This document shows, one piece after another, positions 10,553-20,578 of a stretch of 31,123 bases of DNA. The DNA comes from Auxenochlorella pyrenoidosa (Eukaryota > Chlorophyta > Trebouxiophyceae > Chlorellales > Chlorellaceae). Made by a program: the position numbers and the translations under genes. The DNA is taken from the NCBI GenBank assembly GCA_001430745.1, contig KQ482041.1, forward strand, positions 1,175,292 to 1,206,414, given 5' to 3'. Under the pieces are notes generated by a model, which was given only the letters and a program-made list of their open reading frames with translations, was not told the origin of the DNA and searched no databases. The stretch's first letter is position 1; every line of letters begins with the position of its first letter.

Positions 10553-11124
10553 TGCTGCTGCGCGCAACGATGGCGTCTCAAGCACTGCTCTTGGCAAGAG
10601 GGCGACTCCTGCGGGCTTGTGTTGCGGTGTGGCGCTCTCACAATAGATGGAACCTCATCAATCGGGGCCAGATCTTGCAGGAAGGACCTCATGCCACGCG
10701 CCGCCGGCAGCGCTGCCCCCTCGGTGCATGGCGTGATTCTGGTTGCAATTGTTAATTGCATTTGCAGGTTGCAGGTGAGGAGGGCCCGGCAATGACAACC
10801 GTTGTATTTGCCTTGCGCAAGGGAGCGAGGAAGCGACGGAGCTGAAGAGAGGTGGTGTCACGAGTCAGGCCGCACCGAAGGGGGAAGGGCACCCCTCCCC
10901 TTGCCTGGCCAGAAGATAGTGTCCGTGAGTTAAGTCCCTTCTTTATCTGCTATAAACTTACAGCACAGAAAATCTTTAGCGGCATGGTTCAGCACACCTA
11001 ACTGTTGGACTGGGATGGCCACAGCACAAGACGTGCGACTCACTCGGTGCTGCGGTGGGCATCATGATGGCCGACTAGCACACTGCTGGCAAAGCAGAGC
11101 GACCCATCTCTGCGGCCGCTCGGC
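10553..11124. other. Divergent upstream region of chorismate mutase and the F-box gene
   Basis: This 572-bp region separates two divergent start codons. It holds a TATAAA at 10951-10956, about 170 bp before the F-box ATG, and an AT-rich palindrome TGCAATT-GTT-AATTGCA at 10744-10760, about 190 bp upstream of the chorismate mutase ATG. No gene is recognisable. Both motifs are regulatory candidates by position only. Confidence 0.45.
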
Positions 11125-13604
11125 ATGTGCAAGCGGCAATGTAACATGGATTTGCCGCAAGAACTGCTCGTGAGGGTGCTGCAGCACCTCACGCTGCAAG
11201 AGAGGTGCGCTGTTCCTGGGGTTTTGAGCCATGAACAGCGCCCATTTAGCAATATAGGGCCTGAGAACTTGGCCCGCAGCTCCCGCAAAACGAGAAAATG
11301 CACCTGCCCGCCACTGTTGCAGGTCGTCGGGCGCGGTGCTCGTCTGCCGCTCCTGGCACGCCGCCTGCCACTTGCCAGACCTCATCTCTATCGTGCGCTT
11401 CACCTGCGAGTTTGCACCAGATGCCCAGGGCTGCGAGCTGGCCAAGTCCAACCTCTCCAGCTTTGCGGGCTGGCTGGCGCGCCATGCGACAGCGGTGCAG
11501 GAGCTCCACTTGGTGCTGCGCTGCACCAAGCACCTCCAGATGGCGCTTGCAGAGGGGCAGGAGCTGCTGGTGCAGCTGCAGCGCTGCGAGGCAGCGTGCG
11601 CGGCGGCAGGGGCGCTGCGCACGCTCAGCGTGTGCTGCCAGGCCAACGCCCGCATGCGGCTGCGCCCCCCGCCGCCAGGCGAGCCAAGAGTCGAGCTCTC
11701 GGCGGGCTTCTCTTGTACCTCGCTAAGTTCCCTGCAACAGCTGACGATATCTGGCCAGCTGTGCGGCCGGGCCGACCTCAGGGCGCTCAGCGCGCTGCAG
11801 CGGCTGTCGGTGCGCCAGGCGGCGCCGCGCATCGCGCCCTCCGATCTTGAAACCCTGCCCAAATCGCTGACTGCCCTCGACATCGGCTTCGCCGACTGGA
11901 TGGCAGTGGAGCCCAAGAGCGCGTTCACACGCCGTGTACGGCTGGCGTCGGCGGTGAGGCGCCAGCGGAGGGGTGCCTGAGCGTTGACCCGCCCGCAGCG
12001 GGCCATTGCTGGCAGCGCCCGCACTGCCTCGGCCTTTACTGCCGCCCCCACTCACCGACCCACCACCGCCACTCCCACCCCACCCCCTGCTGCTGCAGGT
12101 CTTACAGCTGCCCGGGCTGCGCAGCCTGCAGGTGCACGGCAGGGCGGGGCCGCTGGAAGCCAGCTGGGGGTTCATGTCAGAGCTGGCCCCCACGCTGCAG
12201 CGGCTGCGGGTGGCCGACTTTGAAGGGCTGCCGCGCGGGCTGGTGGCTGCCCTGGGCTCCCTCACATCGCTGCGCCTGCTGGAGCTGGTGGACCTGCGGG
12301 GGGAAGGTGCGAGGGTGCGGCGCTGGGCTGGGGGGGAAGGTGTGGGGGCGGGGGGTGCGGCGCTGGGCTGCAGGGCTGCAGGGCCAGCACCCCGTGCTGC
12401 GGCGCAGGCTGTGGAGCGCCGCAGAGGAAGGGCGTTTGTGCCCGTGCACAACGCGCCGCCTGGCGCTGCTGCTTCGTTGCCTGCAAGCAAAGTGTAGCAC
12501 CAGCAGGCATGCCGCTGCTTTCCAGCCGAGAATCTGCCAGTGGCACCCCGTGCCTTTCCTGACCCCGCAGGCGACAGTTATCCATTGAGCCGGAGATGGG
12601 CCCCACCACGCCGAGCGGGTCGTGACTTGGGTGCTGCGCTGGGCCACCTGACCAGCCTGACGGGGCTGGTGGTGCACAACGTGATTGGCCAGCAGGTGCA
12701 CGCCGCCTGCTGGCTGCCTGCCTGCATGCCAACTCGTACGTTGCTACATGATCCCCGGATGCGTGCATGCTTGCATGCTCGCTTGTCCTCCCCACCTATT
12801 CACCGCACTGCTCAGCCTCCGGCTGCTTTCCATGCGCCCTCCCTCTTCCTGCCTGCGGCTGCAGTCAGCCTCCATGCACCCTGCTCACACGCATCCCTGA
12901 GCCCTGTGCTGGCAGCACCCTGACCAGCCGCCCCCCTCCTCCTGCGCCTCCTGCGGCAGCTGTTGTACAACCTGCCCCCGTTTGCGCAGCTGGCAGGCCT
13001 GGGCAGCCTGCGTGCCCTGCACTATGCCGTGTACGCTGGAGGGGACGCCCCTGGCGGGCTTCCACCTGGCGCCTGCCAACTCAGCGTGCAACACCTGGCG
13101 GTGGAGGAGCGGCTGCTGCACGAGAGCAGGGCCTGGGTTGAGGGCGCCGCGGCGCTGGAGCGGCTGCTGATCAAGTGGTGGGTGCCGGAGCAGGGAGGGC
13201 TCTGCTATGTTGGTCGGTGGCGCAGGAAAGGGGTCCAGCCGAGTTGGGGTATGAGGGAGGGGCCCCTCTCTACCATTGGGCCGCCCACCCTGGGAGCTCC
13301 CTTGCTGCCGCCATCATGCACAGTCGGCACCTGCCATGGACTTCCCACACTCTGCAGGTACATTTATCCAGACTGCCGCGCCCCGGGGGGCCGCGACCTG
13401 GGCGCGCCAAAGTGGGGCTGGCTGTGGGCGTGGGCCGCGGCGCACGCCCCGCTGCGCACGCTGTGCTTCGACCTGGGCGAAGGCGACGAGCTGGCTGGGC
13501 TGGAGGCAGCGGCGCAGCGCCTGCGGGCGTGCCGGCCAGAACTGCGCCTGGAGCGCTGCCGATTTTCGACAGCCTGGCAAGAGCCGGCTGCAGAGTGGCA
13601 ATGA
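11125..13604 (+). CDS. F-box protein with leucine-rich C-terminal region
   Basis: Six exons: 11125-11204, 11323-11953, 12099-12306, 12571-12695, 12960-13177, 13358-13604, giving 502 residues. An F-box spans roughly residues 8-50 (MDLPQELLVRVLQHL, then SSGAVLVCRSWHAAC). The remainder carries irregular leucine-rich repeats such as LSSLQQLTISGQLCG, LPGLRSLQVHG, LTSLRLLELVDL, LTSLTGLVVHNV and LGSLRALHYAVY. F-box/LRR proteins are normally substrate receptors of SCF ubiquitin ligases; the substrate is unknown. An internal ATG at 11146 has a better context and begins exactly at the F-box, so the true product may be 495 residues. In exon 2 a second in-phase donor (GTACGG, seven codons earlier) is possible. 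The exon 3 donor lies in a tandem duplication that offers an alternative site 33 bases downstream. The last intron (13178-13357) is 180 bp, divisible by three and free of stops, so retention would keep the frame. Confidence 0.8.
12299..12370. repeat. Tandem duplication covering the exon 3 splice donor of the F-box gene
   Basis: A unit with GGGGGGAAGGTG, followed after a short variable part by GGGTGCGGCGCTGGGCTG, occurs twice. The 18-base core copies are at 12313-12330 and 12353-12370. The duplication places a second GGGGGGAAG/GTGTGG donor 33 bases after the first (exon ends 12306 or 12339). Confidence 0.75.
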
Positions 13605-13784
13605 ATGGTTTCCTGTGCTGCCCGCTGTGGCCAAACCCCGCCTGCGTGCGCCTGCCTGTCGCTTTGCTACCCAAACCATGGCCATTTGGTGCCAAAAGTG
13701 GTGTGCAACAAGGCCCTCAGAAATAGCAGTTCAAACTAGGTTGCGATGGTTGGGCAGCAGGTCCCGGCTGCAGCAAATTGTTGG
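13605..13784. other. Convergent 3' region of the F-box and DAG lipase genes
   Basis: Only 180 bp separate the two stop codons. I find no TGTAA on either strand here, so the transcripts probably end elsewhere and may overlap. Confidence 0.5.
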
Positions 13785-16700
13785 TCAGCTGTTGCGACCT
13801 CCTCCCGCCTGCAGCACCGAGTGCAGCGCCGCGGTGAGCCTGCTGGTGTAGTGGTCCTTCACCTGCAAGCACAGACACGGGGGGCAGTTGTTGTCAGAGG
13901 GTGGGCAGCGGCAGCAGCAGCAGCAGAGCGACACCTGTTCTGGTCACATGACCCAAGCAGCACGCAGGGCGGCAGTGCCAGCTGGTTTGTTTGCTTGGAG
14001 GCTATGATCGATCAGAGTGCAGCTCACCATGTGCCGGCTCAGCAACAGGCCCTCTTGGATCAGCAGCTGCCGTTCCACCCAGACTGCAAGAAGGGCCGGC
14101 TCACCAAGTGCGGGCAGGGCAGTGTTGATGCAAGCCTGGGAGGCGCAGAGGCACCAGCAGGAATTGCCACTCCACCGCAAGGCCTGGCTGTGGGCACAAA
14201 ATGGCAGCTACAACAATCCTCAATGGGATTTTAAGCCAATGTCCACACAGCAGAAGCTTGCCACCCTACCTGCTTCGAAAGCGCGCCCCTTCTTGTCGGC
14301 CCCGGGTTGCCGCAGGCGCCGCAGCAGGGCGCAGCGCCCCGGCGGCTCCATGTGCACCAGCAGGTGCTTGTACTCCTGCTTGCCATCGAAATAACTGCGG
14401 GAGGGCGCGTGCAGCGAGTGAGTAAGAGAGAGACAAGATTTTCTTATGAATTACTGGCACATGAACAGCAGGGACGGGGGGCAGACATGAGGGTCTGCAG
14501 GCGCACGCAAGCCCTCTGATCAAAGCCTCAGGGTAGCAGCGCCCCAACTGCAGCGTTGTCATCACTGGAAGCTGTCCAGCAGGGTTAGAGCGGGCTGCAG
14601 CTTGCCTTCGCAGATAGGCAAGCGCCTCCTCAGGGATGCGCTCTGGCGGGTTGAACAGCTGGCGGGCGGGCAAGCGGCGCAGCCATCGGGTCCGGCCAGT
14701 CAGCAGCACCCGCAGCTTGCTGATCCGGCAGCGCGCTAGCGCCACGACAACCTGCGTAGCAGCGCAGGGTCAAGGGCGGCCAAGGTAGGCCAGGTTAGGT
14801 AGACATTCCGTGGTACCACCCATGCTCTTGTGCAATACATATACGGGTGTGTGGTCCACCTATGGTGGACCACACACCCGCCAAGGGCTATAAGCAAGTT
14901 GGTGACCAATAGCCCCCCCCCCCCCCCTCCCCCCCCCCCAGCCGGCACCTGGTCCTGCAGGCGCTCAAACGTGGCGGTGGAGGTGCGGCTCACGGCGTCC
15001 TTGCCCGCCACGACTGGGAGCACCAGGGGGCGGCGCAGGCGTCAGCTAGCCAGCAAAGCACCTGCTGCAGCGCAGGCCGCTGGTCTGTCGCGCATTGCTA
15101 GCAACCGACTCCTACCATGATCTGCAACTCCTCATGAAGGATCCTCCGGGCCTTATTGCGTGCCCTTTCCGGAGGAGGGGAGGCGATCAGCCTCACCGCA
15201 GGTCACCAAGGGGTCGAGTGCGGCGGCCAGGTTGGGCGTGACCATGCCGCCAGGCGGGCAGAAGGCCCAGGCGCGCACATCTGCGCAATGCCAGGGGCGC
15301 CGCCGGGGGGGTGTTGCAGCGGTGTGCAAGCTGGGGGTGCGGCACCACGTCAGAATGGCATCTGCTGTGCGCGCGGCAGGCGCAGAACCTGGCACGGTGC
15401 ATGCAGCAGGCGAGCCTCCCCTGCTGGGGCGCAGCCGGGCGTCGCACCCGGCCACCAGTCCTTGAAGTGGGGCGCCAGCAGCGCAGCGATGCCGGCCCCG
15501 AGCGAGTGGCCGCACAGCACCAGCGCCCAGCCTCTGCAGTCCAGACCCCGCCGCTGAAGGATTGCCTGGTAGTCCTGGGGCAAGCGGGTGAGGGGATGGG
15601 ATGAAGCAGTGGATGGCATGCAGGGGCAGTGCCCGCTGCGCTTCAGACCAGATTTTCTGCAGCGCGTACCAGTAGGTGACAGGCTCGCCTCTGCTATTGC
15701 GCTGACAGCCGGAGGGCACCCAAGGCGCTGGCGCATTCCCGGTGGAGCTAGGGTGGCGTCAAGGCGCAGCTCTCTACGCCCCCTGGCCGCTTTGGCTATA
15801 CACAGCAGGCTGGTCCGCACATACCTCAGGGGTGCGCCGCGCCTCACCATGCTGCTCATCGCCATTTGCCGCCCCGTGCTGGCCGTCGCCCTCTGGGCGG
15901 CAGCGCCCGGTCAGCAGGGTGCGCAGGATCTGGTGGCGTTCTAGGTCTGCCAGCACCCCTTTGGCGGCGCTCAGGATGCCGCAGTGGCCCTGCGCCCCCT
16001 CCAGGGAAGGGGAGTGCGCCTGGAGGGGAGGCAGTGTGGATGGAGTCAGGCCGGTGGGCACAACTCTCAAAACCAGCTTGGACCCGCGGCTGCAGCAGGA
16101 TTGGAGGCGGCTCCTTCCCACACAGCCCTCCTTTGGGGACAAGCCTCAGAATCGAAATCAACAAACAGGGCCGTCCTGCTGAGCGCACCTTCCTGAAGGC
16201 CGGGGGCAGCCAGTCGCCCAGCTCCTCTGGCCGCTCGCTCAGGTCGGACAGCAGGCTGGCCATGGAGGCGGTGCCCCTGCAGCGTGGGCAGGGCACGCTG
16301 AGGAGGCGAGACTTCCGGGCACACATCTGGGCAGCCGAGCCATACCACAATCGATGCTGCACAGCCGCCACCTCAAACACCGACCATGCTGCAGCTCCAA
16401 TCCAGCCCCCGAACCGCCACCACACCCCCACCCTGCCCACTCCCCAGACCTGATGGTGAGCACCACGGTGCGCCGCTCCCTGTCCAGCACAATGCCGTAA
16501 CTGCAGGCCACAGGGGCAGCGCCCCTGAGCCCGGTCCCTGCTGCCTTCCTCACATGCCTGGCATGCGCCGCTGCTGCCCCCCCNNNNNNNNNNNNNNNNN
16601 NNNNNNNNNNNNNNNNNNNNNNNNNNNNNNNNNNNNNNNNNNNNNNNNNNNNNNNNNNNNNNNNNNNNNNNNNNNNNNNNNNNNNNNNNNNNNNNNNNNN

Positions 16701-19700
16701 NNNNNNNNNNNNNNNNNNNNNNNNNNNNNNNNNNNNNNNNNNNNNNNNNNNNNNNNNNNNNNNNNNNNNNNNNNNNNNNNNNNNNNNNNNNNNNNNNNNN
16801 NNNNNNNNNNNNNNNNNNNNNNNNNNNNNNNNNNNNNNNNNNNNNNNNNNNNNNNNNNNNNNNNNNNNNNNNNNNNNNNNNNNNNNNNNNNNNNNNNNNN
16901 NNNNNNNNNNNNNNNNNNNNNNNNNNNNNNNNNNNNNNNNNNNNNNNNNNNNNNNNNNNNNNNNNNNNNNNNNNNNNNNNNNNNNNNNNNNNNNNNNNNN
17001 NNNNNNNNNNNNNNNNNNNNNNNNNNNNNNNNNNNNNNNNNNNNNNNNNNNNNNNNNNNNNNNNNNNNNNNNNNNNNNNNNNNNNNNNNNNNNNNNNNNN
17101 NNNNNNNNNNNNNNNNNNNNNNNNNNNNNNNNNNNNNNNNNNNNNNNNNNNNNNNNNNNNNNNNNNNNNNGGGTGGCACCCACCCCAATCCCCCTCCTGC
17201 TGCGCCCTCCTGCCGGCGCGCCGGCACTCACGGCACGGCCCCCAGGAAGGAATCTGAGAAGCTGAGGTACACCACGTCCTCATCCCGGTACCCCACCAGC
17301 TGCACTTGTTGCGTGGGGCAGGCAGGGTGGGGGGCAAGGGCGCGGGGCAGTCAAGGGCTAGCCAGCAGAAGCTGGCAAGGCACAGTGCCAGCACGTGTGC
17401 TGACGAGTTGGGCGCGAGCGATTGCTGTTGGGTTCAAGGCCAGCTCGGCTGCCACGCACGCTGGCACGCCCTGCCCAGCCGCAGCCGCACCTTCTTGCCG
17501 CTGATGTAGTGCCTGGCGTACTGCCTGCTCTCCTTAACCTTGTCCTGCACAGGTGAGCGGAGCAGCAGCATGGCAAGGGTGGGTGCATTTGCGCGTATCG
17601 GCTGTAGGGGCGAGAACCCACCAGGCTGCCCAGGGCTGGTGTAAAGGCTGCAGCCTTCCAGACGGCGTGGCGGGGCTCTGCCGGATGCCAACCTGCACAG
17701 GCGGCAGGGCGCGCCGCGCGGCCCGGCTGCGGGGGTAGACAGCCCGCAGCAGGCGCAGGCGTGTGAGCCAGGGGTGCGGCACATGCTCCACCAGCGCCTG
17801 CTGCCCATACGCCGCCAGCGCGTGCCACGACCAGTGCTCCGCCTCCTGCAGCACCCGCCGCGGCACCGGCTCGCGCGCGCAGCTGCAGCAGGCGGCAGCC
17901 AGCTGCTGGGGGCTGCAGGGGGCGGGAGGGAAGGCAGGCAAAGCCAAGTCTTCGGTGACCGGCGGCTATAAGCCGCTGCTCTGCAGGCCTCGCACATTGC
18001 TGACGACAGAAGCCAACCCTGCCACAAAAACAGCCAGCACGCGAGGCCTCACAGAAGGATGGCGCCCCAGCAGGGTCCCAACCCGCCTGAGGTGGGGCGC
18101 TGCCAGCGCAGCGCTGGCTGGCGGCTCCAGCAAAAAGTCAGGCCGGCGGCAGATGCCGTGCAGCCACACCCAAAACGCCTCTTCGCTGTCACCAATGGGA
18201 ACGGCAACGTCGGTGGGGTGGCCTCCAGGCTCTCCCGTCTGGTCACCAGCGCCATCTGCGCCCTGCCCGCCCGGCCCGGGGTGCCGCGCAGTGTCTGGCA
18301 AGCAACCTGCTCCATTTGTTTTGCCCGCTGCTGTGGATGCACTGCCAGCTGTCTGGCCCTCTGGCTGGCGCCGGCTGCTTGCAGAGCTGGCGCCTGCCGA
18401 GGAGTCTGCCTGCTCCGCCTCCACCCGAGGCCCGCGCATCACACCCGCTCGGCGCAGCATGCCCAGCGCGGCTGCACTGCGCTGCTGAGAGAGCATGACT
18501 GCTGCCAGGTACATTCCTGCTAGCACATCGGTCTTCTCGACGTCAATTGCTCCAAAGCTGCTCAATCAGTTCGAGCAGGGAACGGAGCAGGGTGGGCCCT
18601 GGCAGACACACCGGAATGTGTGGGACGCGTGCGACGGAAGGTGCTGGGGGGTTTAGCAAGAAGCGGCAGCATCCCGTTTGCTCTCCCCCCACCTGCGTGC
18701 CATGAACCTCGAGAGCTCCTGGATGGGGGGTGCACGCTGTGCGGTGCTGCAAGGTTGGAGGCGAGGCGCACGCTTGTTCAGCACCCTGGCACTGTCGCAG
18801 GGTAGAGAGGAAGGCCAGGCTGGCACACACTACAACCAACGTAAACCAGCGTGTTGACCACTTCAGAGCGCGTTGACACGGGAAACCCCACTCACTTCTC
18901 CTGCCCGCTGGGGGGCGGCCGCGTGAGCAGGCTGTAGCAGCCCAGCAGACGGGCCAGCCACTTGAGCCGGATCTCCCAGCGGGCCGCCGGGTCCTTGGAG
19001 GCCAACGCGTTGTAGGAGAGGGCGCCCGTGAGGCTGCATCGGGCAGGACCAACACCATTTCAGCTTGAGGATAAGTTGCCACCGCTGAGCTGCACAGGAA
19101 GTCCCACGGATGCCCCAGTGGTGCACAGCCGGTGTGCTTCGGGGCCACCGCTCGCTGCTTGAACCTGCCGCTGGCACCTGCTGCTCCAGCAGAGGCATCC
19201 TGTCGCGCCGCCTCACCCTAGCACCACAAAGATGGAGATGGTGCTCCACAGCATCGCCTCAATCACGCCGCGCCGCCCGCCCTGCCAGCAGGTGCTGGGC
19301 AGCGAGTACACGGCCTTGATGCAGAAGGTGATGTAGCCCACGCTGGCCAGCCACTTGGCGGCCTGGAAGTACATGAGGGGCCCCATCCAGCGCCGTCGGC
19401 TGGGCTGCAGGGGGGTGCCTGCGCAGCCGGGGGCGGGGCAGCCAGGGGCGCAGTGGGGCACGCCTCGGCTGCAGTTGGCCCGCCCTGGCAGCAGCGCCCT
19501 GGGCATAGCGCCACGCAGGGAGCGCCGAGCGAGCTGCACATGTGCCACCCTGCGCCCGCAAGCGCACCCTGCGTGCCGACCCAGACCATGGCGCCAGCTG
19601 CCACCACGTTGAGCGCCAAAAAGGCCAGCAGGCCCCACACCACTGCGCGGTGCTCCCCCTCCGCCTCGCACGGCTGCGGCCGGCCCAGCGAGGCGACGAT

Positions 19701-19814
19701 GGCCGCGTATGCGGCGAGCCAGGCGCCGTTGACGGCAAAGAGCACCGCGCCGGCCAGCGCCAACGCATCCGAGGACAGGTGCCACCGCACCCCCAGCCAG
19801 TGCATCGATGGCAT
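13785..19814 (-). CDS. DAGL: sn1-specific diacylglycerol lipase (class 3 lipase, four membrane segments)
   Basis: Seventeen minus-strand exons: 19814-19568, 19418-19217, 19033-18896, 18557-18053, 17902-17693, 17544-17491, 17299-17232, 16500-16450, 16276-16189, 16019-15825, 15574-15448, 15280-15197, 15013-14949, 14751-14606, 14394-14270, 14083-14028, 13862-13785. They give 812 residues. The enzyme hydrolyses diacylglycerol at sn-1 to 2-monoacylglycerol at a membrane. The N-terminus has four hydrophobic helices (about residues 16-42, 54-76, 95-112, 130-150), the DAGL layout. The lipase domain shows YGIVLD, TIRGTASMASLLSDLSERPE, LCGHSLGAGIAALLAP, AFCPPGGMVTPNLA and AGKDAVSRTS. The likely triad is Ser610 (GHSLG), Asp662 and His791 (VKDHYTSR). 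The exon 4/5 junction is uncertain: exon 4 could run further, with exon 5 starting at 17912. Exon 14 appears to use a GC donor (AG/GCAAGC). An assembly gap lies in intron 7 and should not interrupt coding sequence, since the flanking phases join exactly. Confidence 0.9.
14844..14880. repeat. Perfect 17-bp inverted repeat with 3-base loop in a DAG lipase intron
   Basis: Left arm 14844-14860 (CGGGTGTGTGGTCCACC), loop TAT at 14861-14863, right arm 14864-14880, with no mismatch. It lies in intron 13 between lipase exons ending at 14949 and starting at 14751. The transcript could form a stable hairpin. I see no flanking target duplication or coding sequence. Confidence 0.9.
14913..14939. repeat. 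Poly-C tract (C15-T-C11) next to the intronic hairpin
   Basis: On the sense (minus) strand this is G11-A-G15, starting 10 bases after the donor of lipase exon 13. A G-rich run just after a 5' splice site can form a quadruplex; this is inference. Confidence 0.85.
16584..17170. other. Assembly gap of 587 N
   Basis: All bases are N. The gap falls between lipase exon 7 (ends 17232) and exon 8 (starts 16500). Those exons join a split proline codon precisely (CC plus T), matching the family alignment, so the gap is intronic. Its real length may differ from 587. Confidence 0.95.
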
Positions 19815-20578
19815 GTCGGCACCCGGGGACTGCAAGCCCACAGGAGGCGGGCAGGGCAGCCTTGTCCTGCCTGCAAGGGGCAGGTTGAGGCGCTCCAAGG
19901 GAGTTGCTGGCTGCCGACAGAAGAAGCGCGTAGGCAAAAGGGAGGTCACAAGGCATTCAGGAGCCTATGGCTCCTTTCCACTTGAGGATCTGCCTCGTGG
20001 ATCTGCATGCATGCCTGTCTGCTCCCTTGTGGCCCTCCTCAAGACTGGGGGCTGAGAGCACGAAAAAAGGGCATCCACTGCCCAGGGAACAGAGGTCTCG
20101 TCCGCTCAGACAGCTGCTGGCAGGATGGCACCTGTCCCTTTCAATGCAGAGATGAAAGAGCTTATCCAGTAAGGTTGTGCCGCACAGCACGTAAGCTGCA
20201 AAGGGCAAAGGGAATCCCCAGCTCCTGCGTTCAGCGAACGCAAAGCGTGCACCGCGGCGGCGGTGGCGGCAGTCCTGGCAGGGCACCGTATGAGGGTTTG
20301 CTTGCTTGTTCGCGTCGAGCCACACCTTTGATCAAAGGAGAGTGGCGTCTAGCGCGAGTCCAGGCGGGCGTGCACTCTAAAGGGCTTTGCGCGCTGCTGT
20401 GCTTCCCAGGCGCGTCTGCGCTGCGGATGTCGTGCAAGTTGTTTGCCTCATCTCACCGCCAGCGCCGATGGCCCGCCGACATAAACCGCCTGCCCTGCCG
20501 CCGCCCGACACTGCAGACCTGGCCGCCAGGTCTGCAAGTCGCGGGCTGGGAAGAGGGAGAGGAAAAGGGGAGAGGGAT
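19815..20578. other. Divergent upstream region of DAG lipase and pyroglutamyl peptidase
   Basis: This 764-bp region holds both promoters and leaders. It contains a small inverted repeat AGGAGCC-TAT-GGCTCCT at 19959-19975, about 150 bp upstream of the lipase ATG. An in-frame ATG at 20468 could extend the plus-strand gene by 37 residues. No separate gene is recognisable. Confidence 0.5.

Noticed and set aside
10553..10597. N-terminal extension of chorismate mutase to 10597
   Set aside because: The extended frame begins with TTG, not ATG, and adds nothing resembling the family.
15856..17394. Long open frames running through the N gap
   Set aside because: Their length comes from undefined bases. 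The flanking lipase exons show the gap is intronic.
19959..19975. Inverted repeat AGGAGCC-TAT-GGCTCCT as a terminator or operator
   Set aside because: Seven-base arms are expected by chance in a region of this size, and no gene ends nearby.
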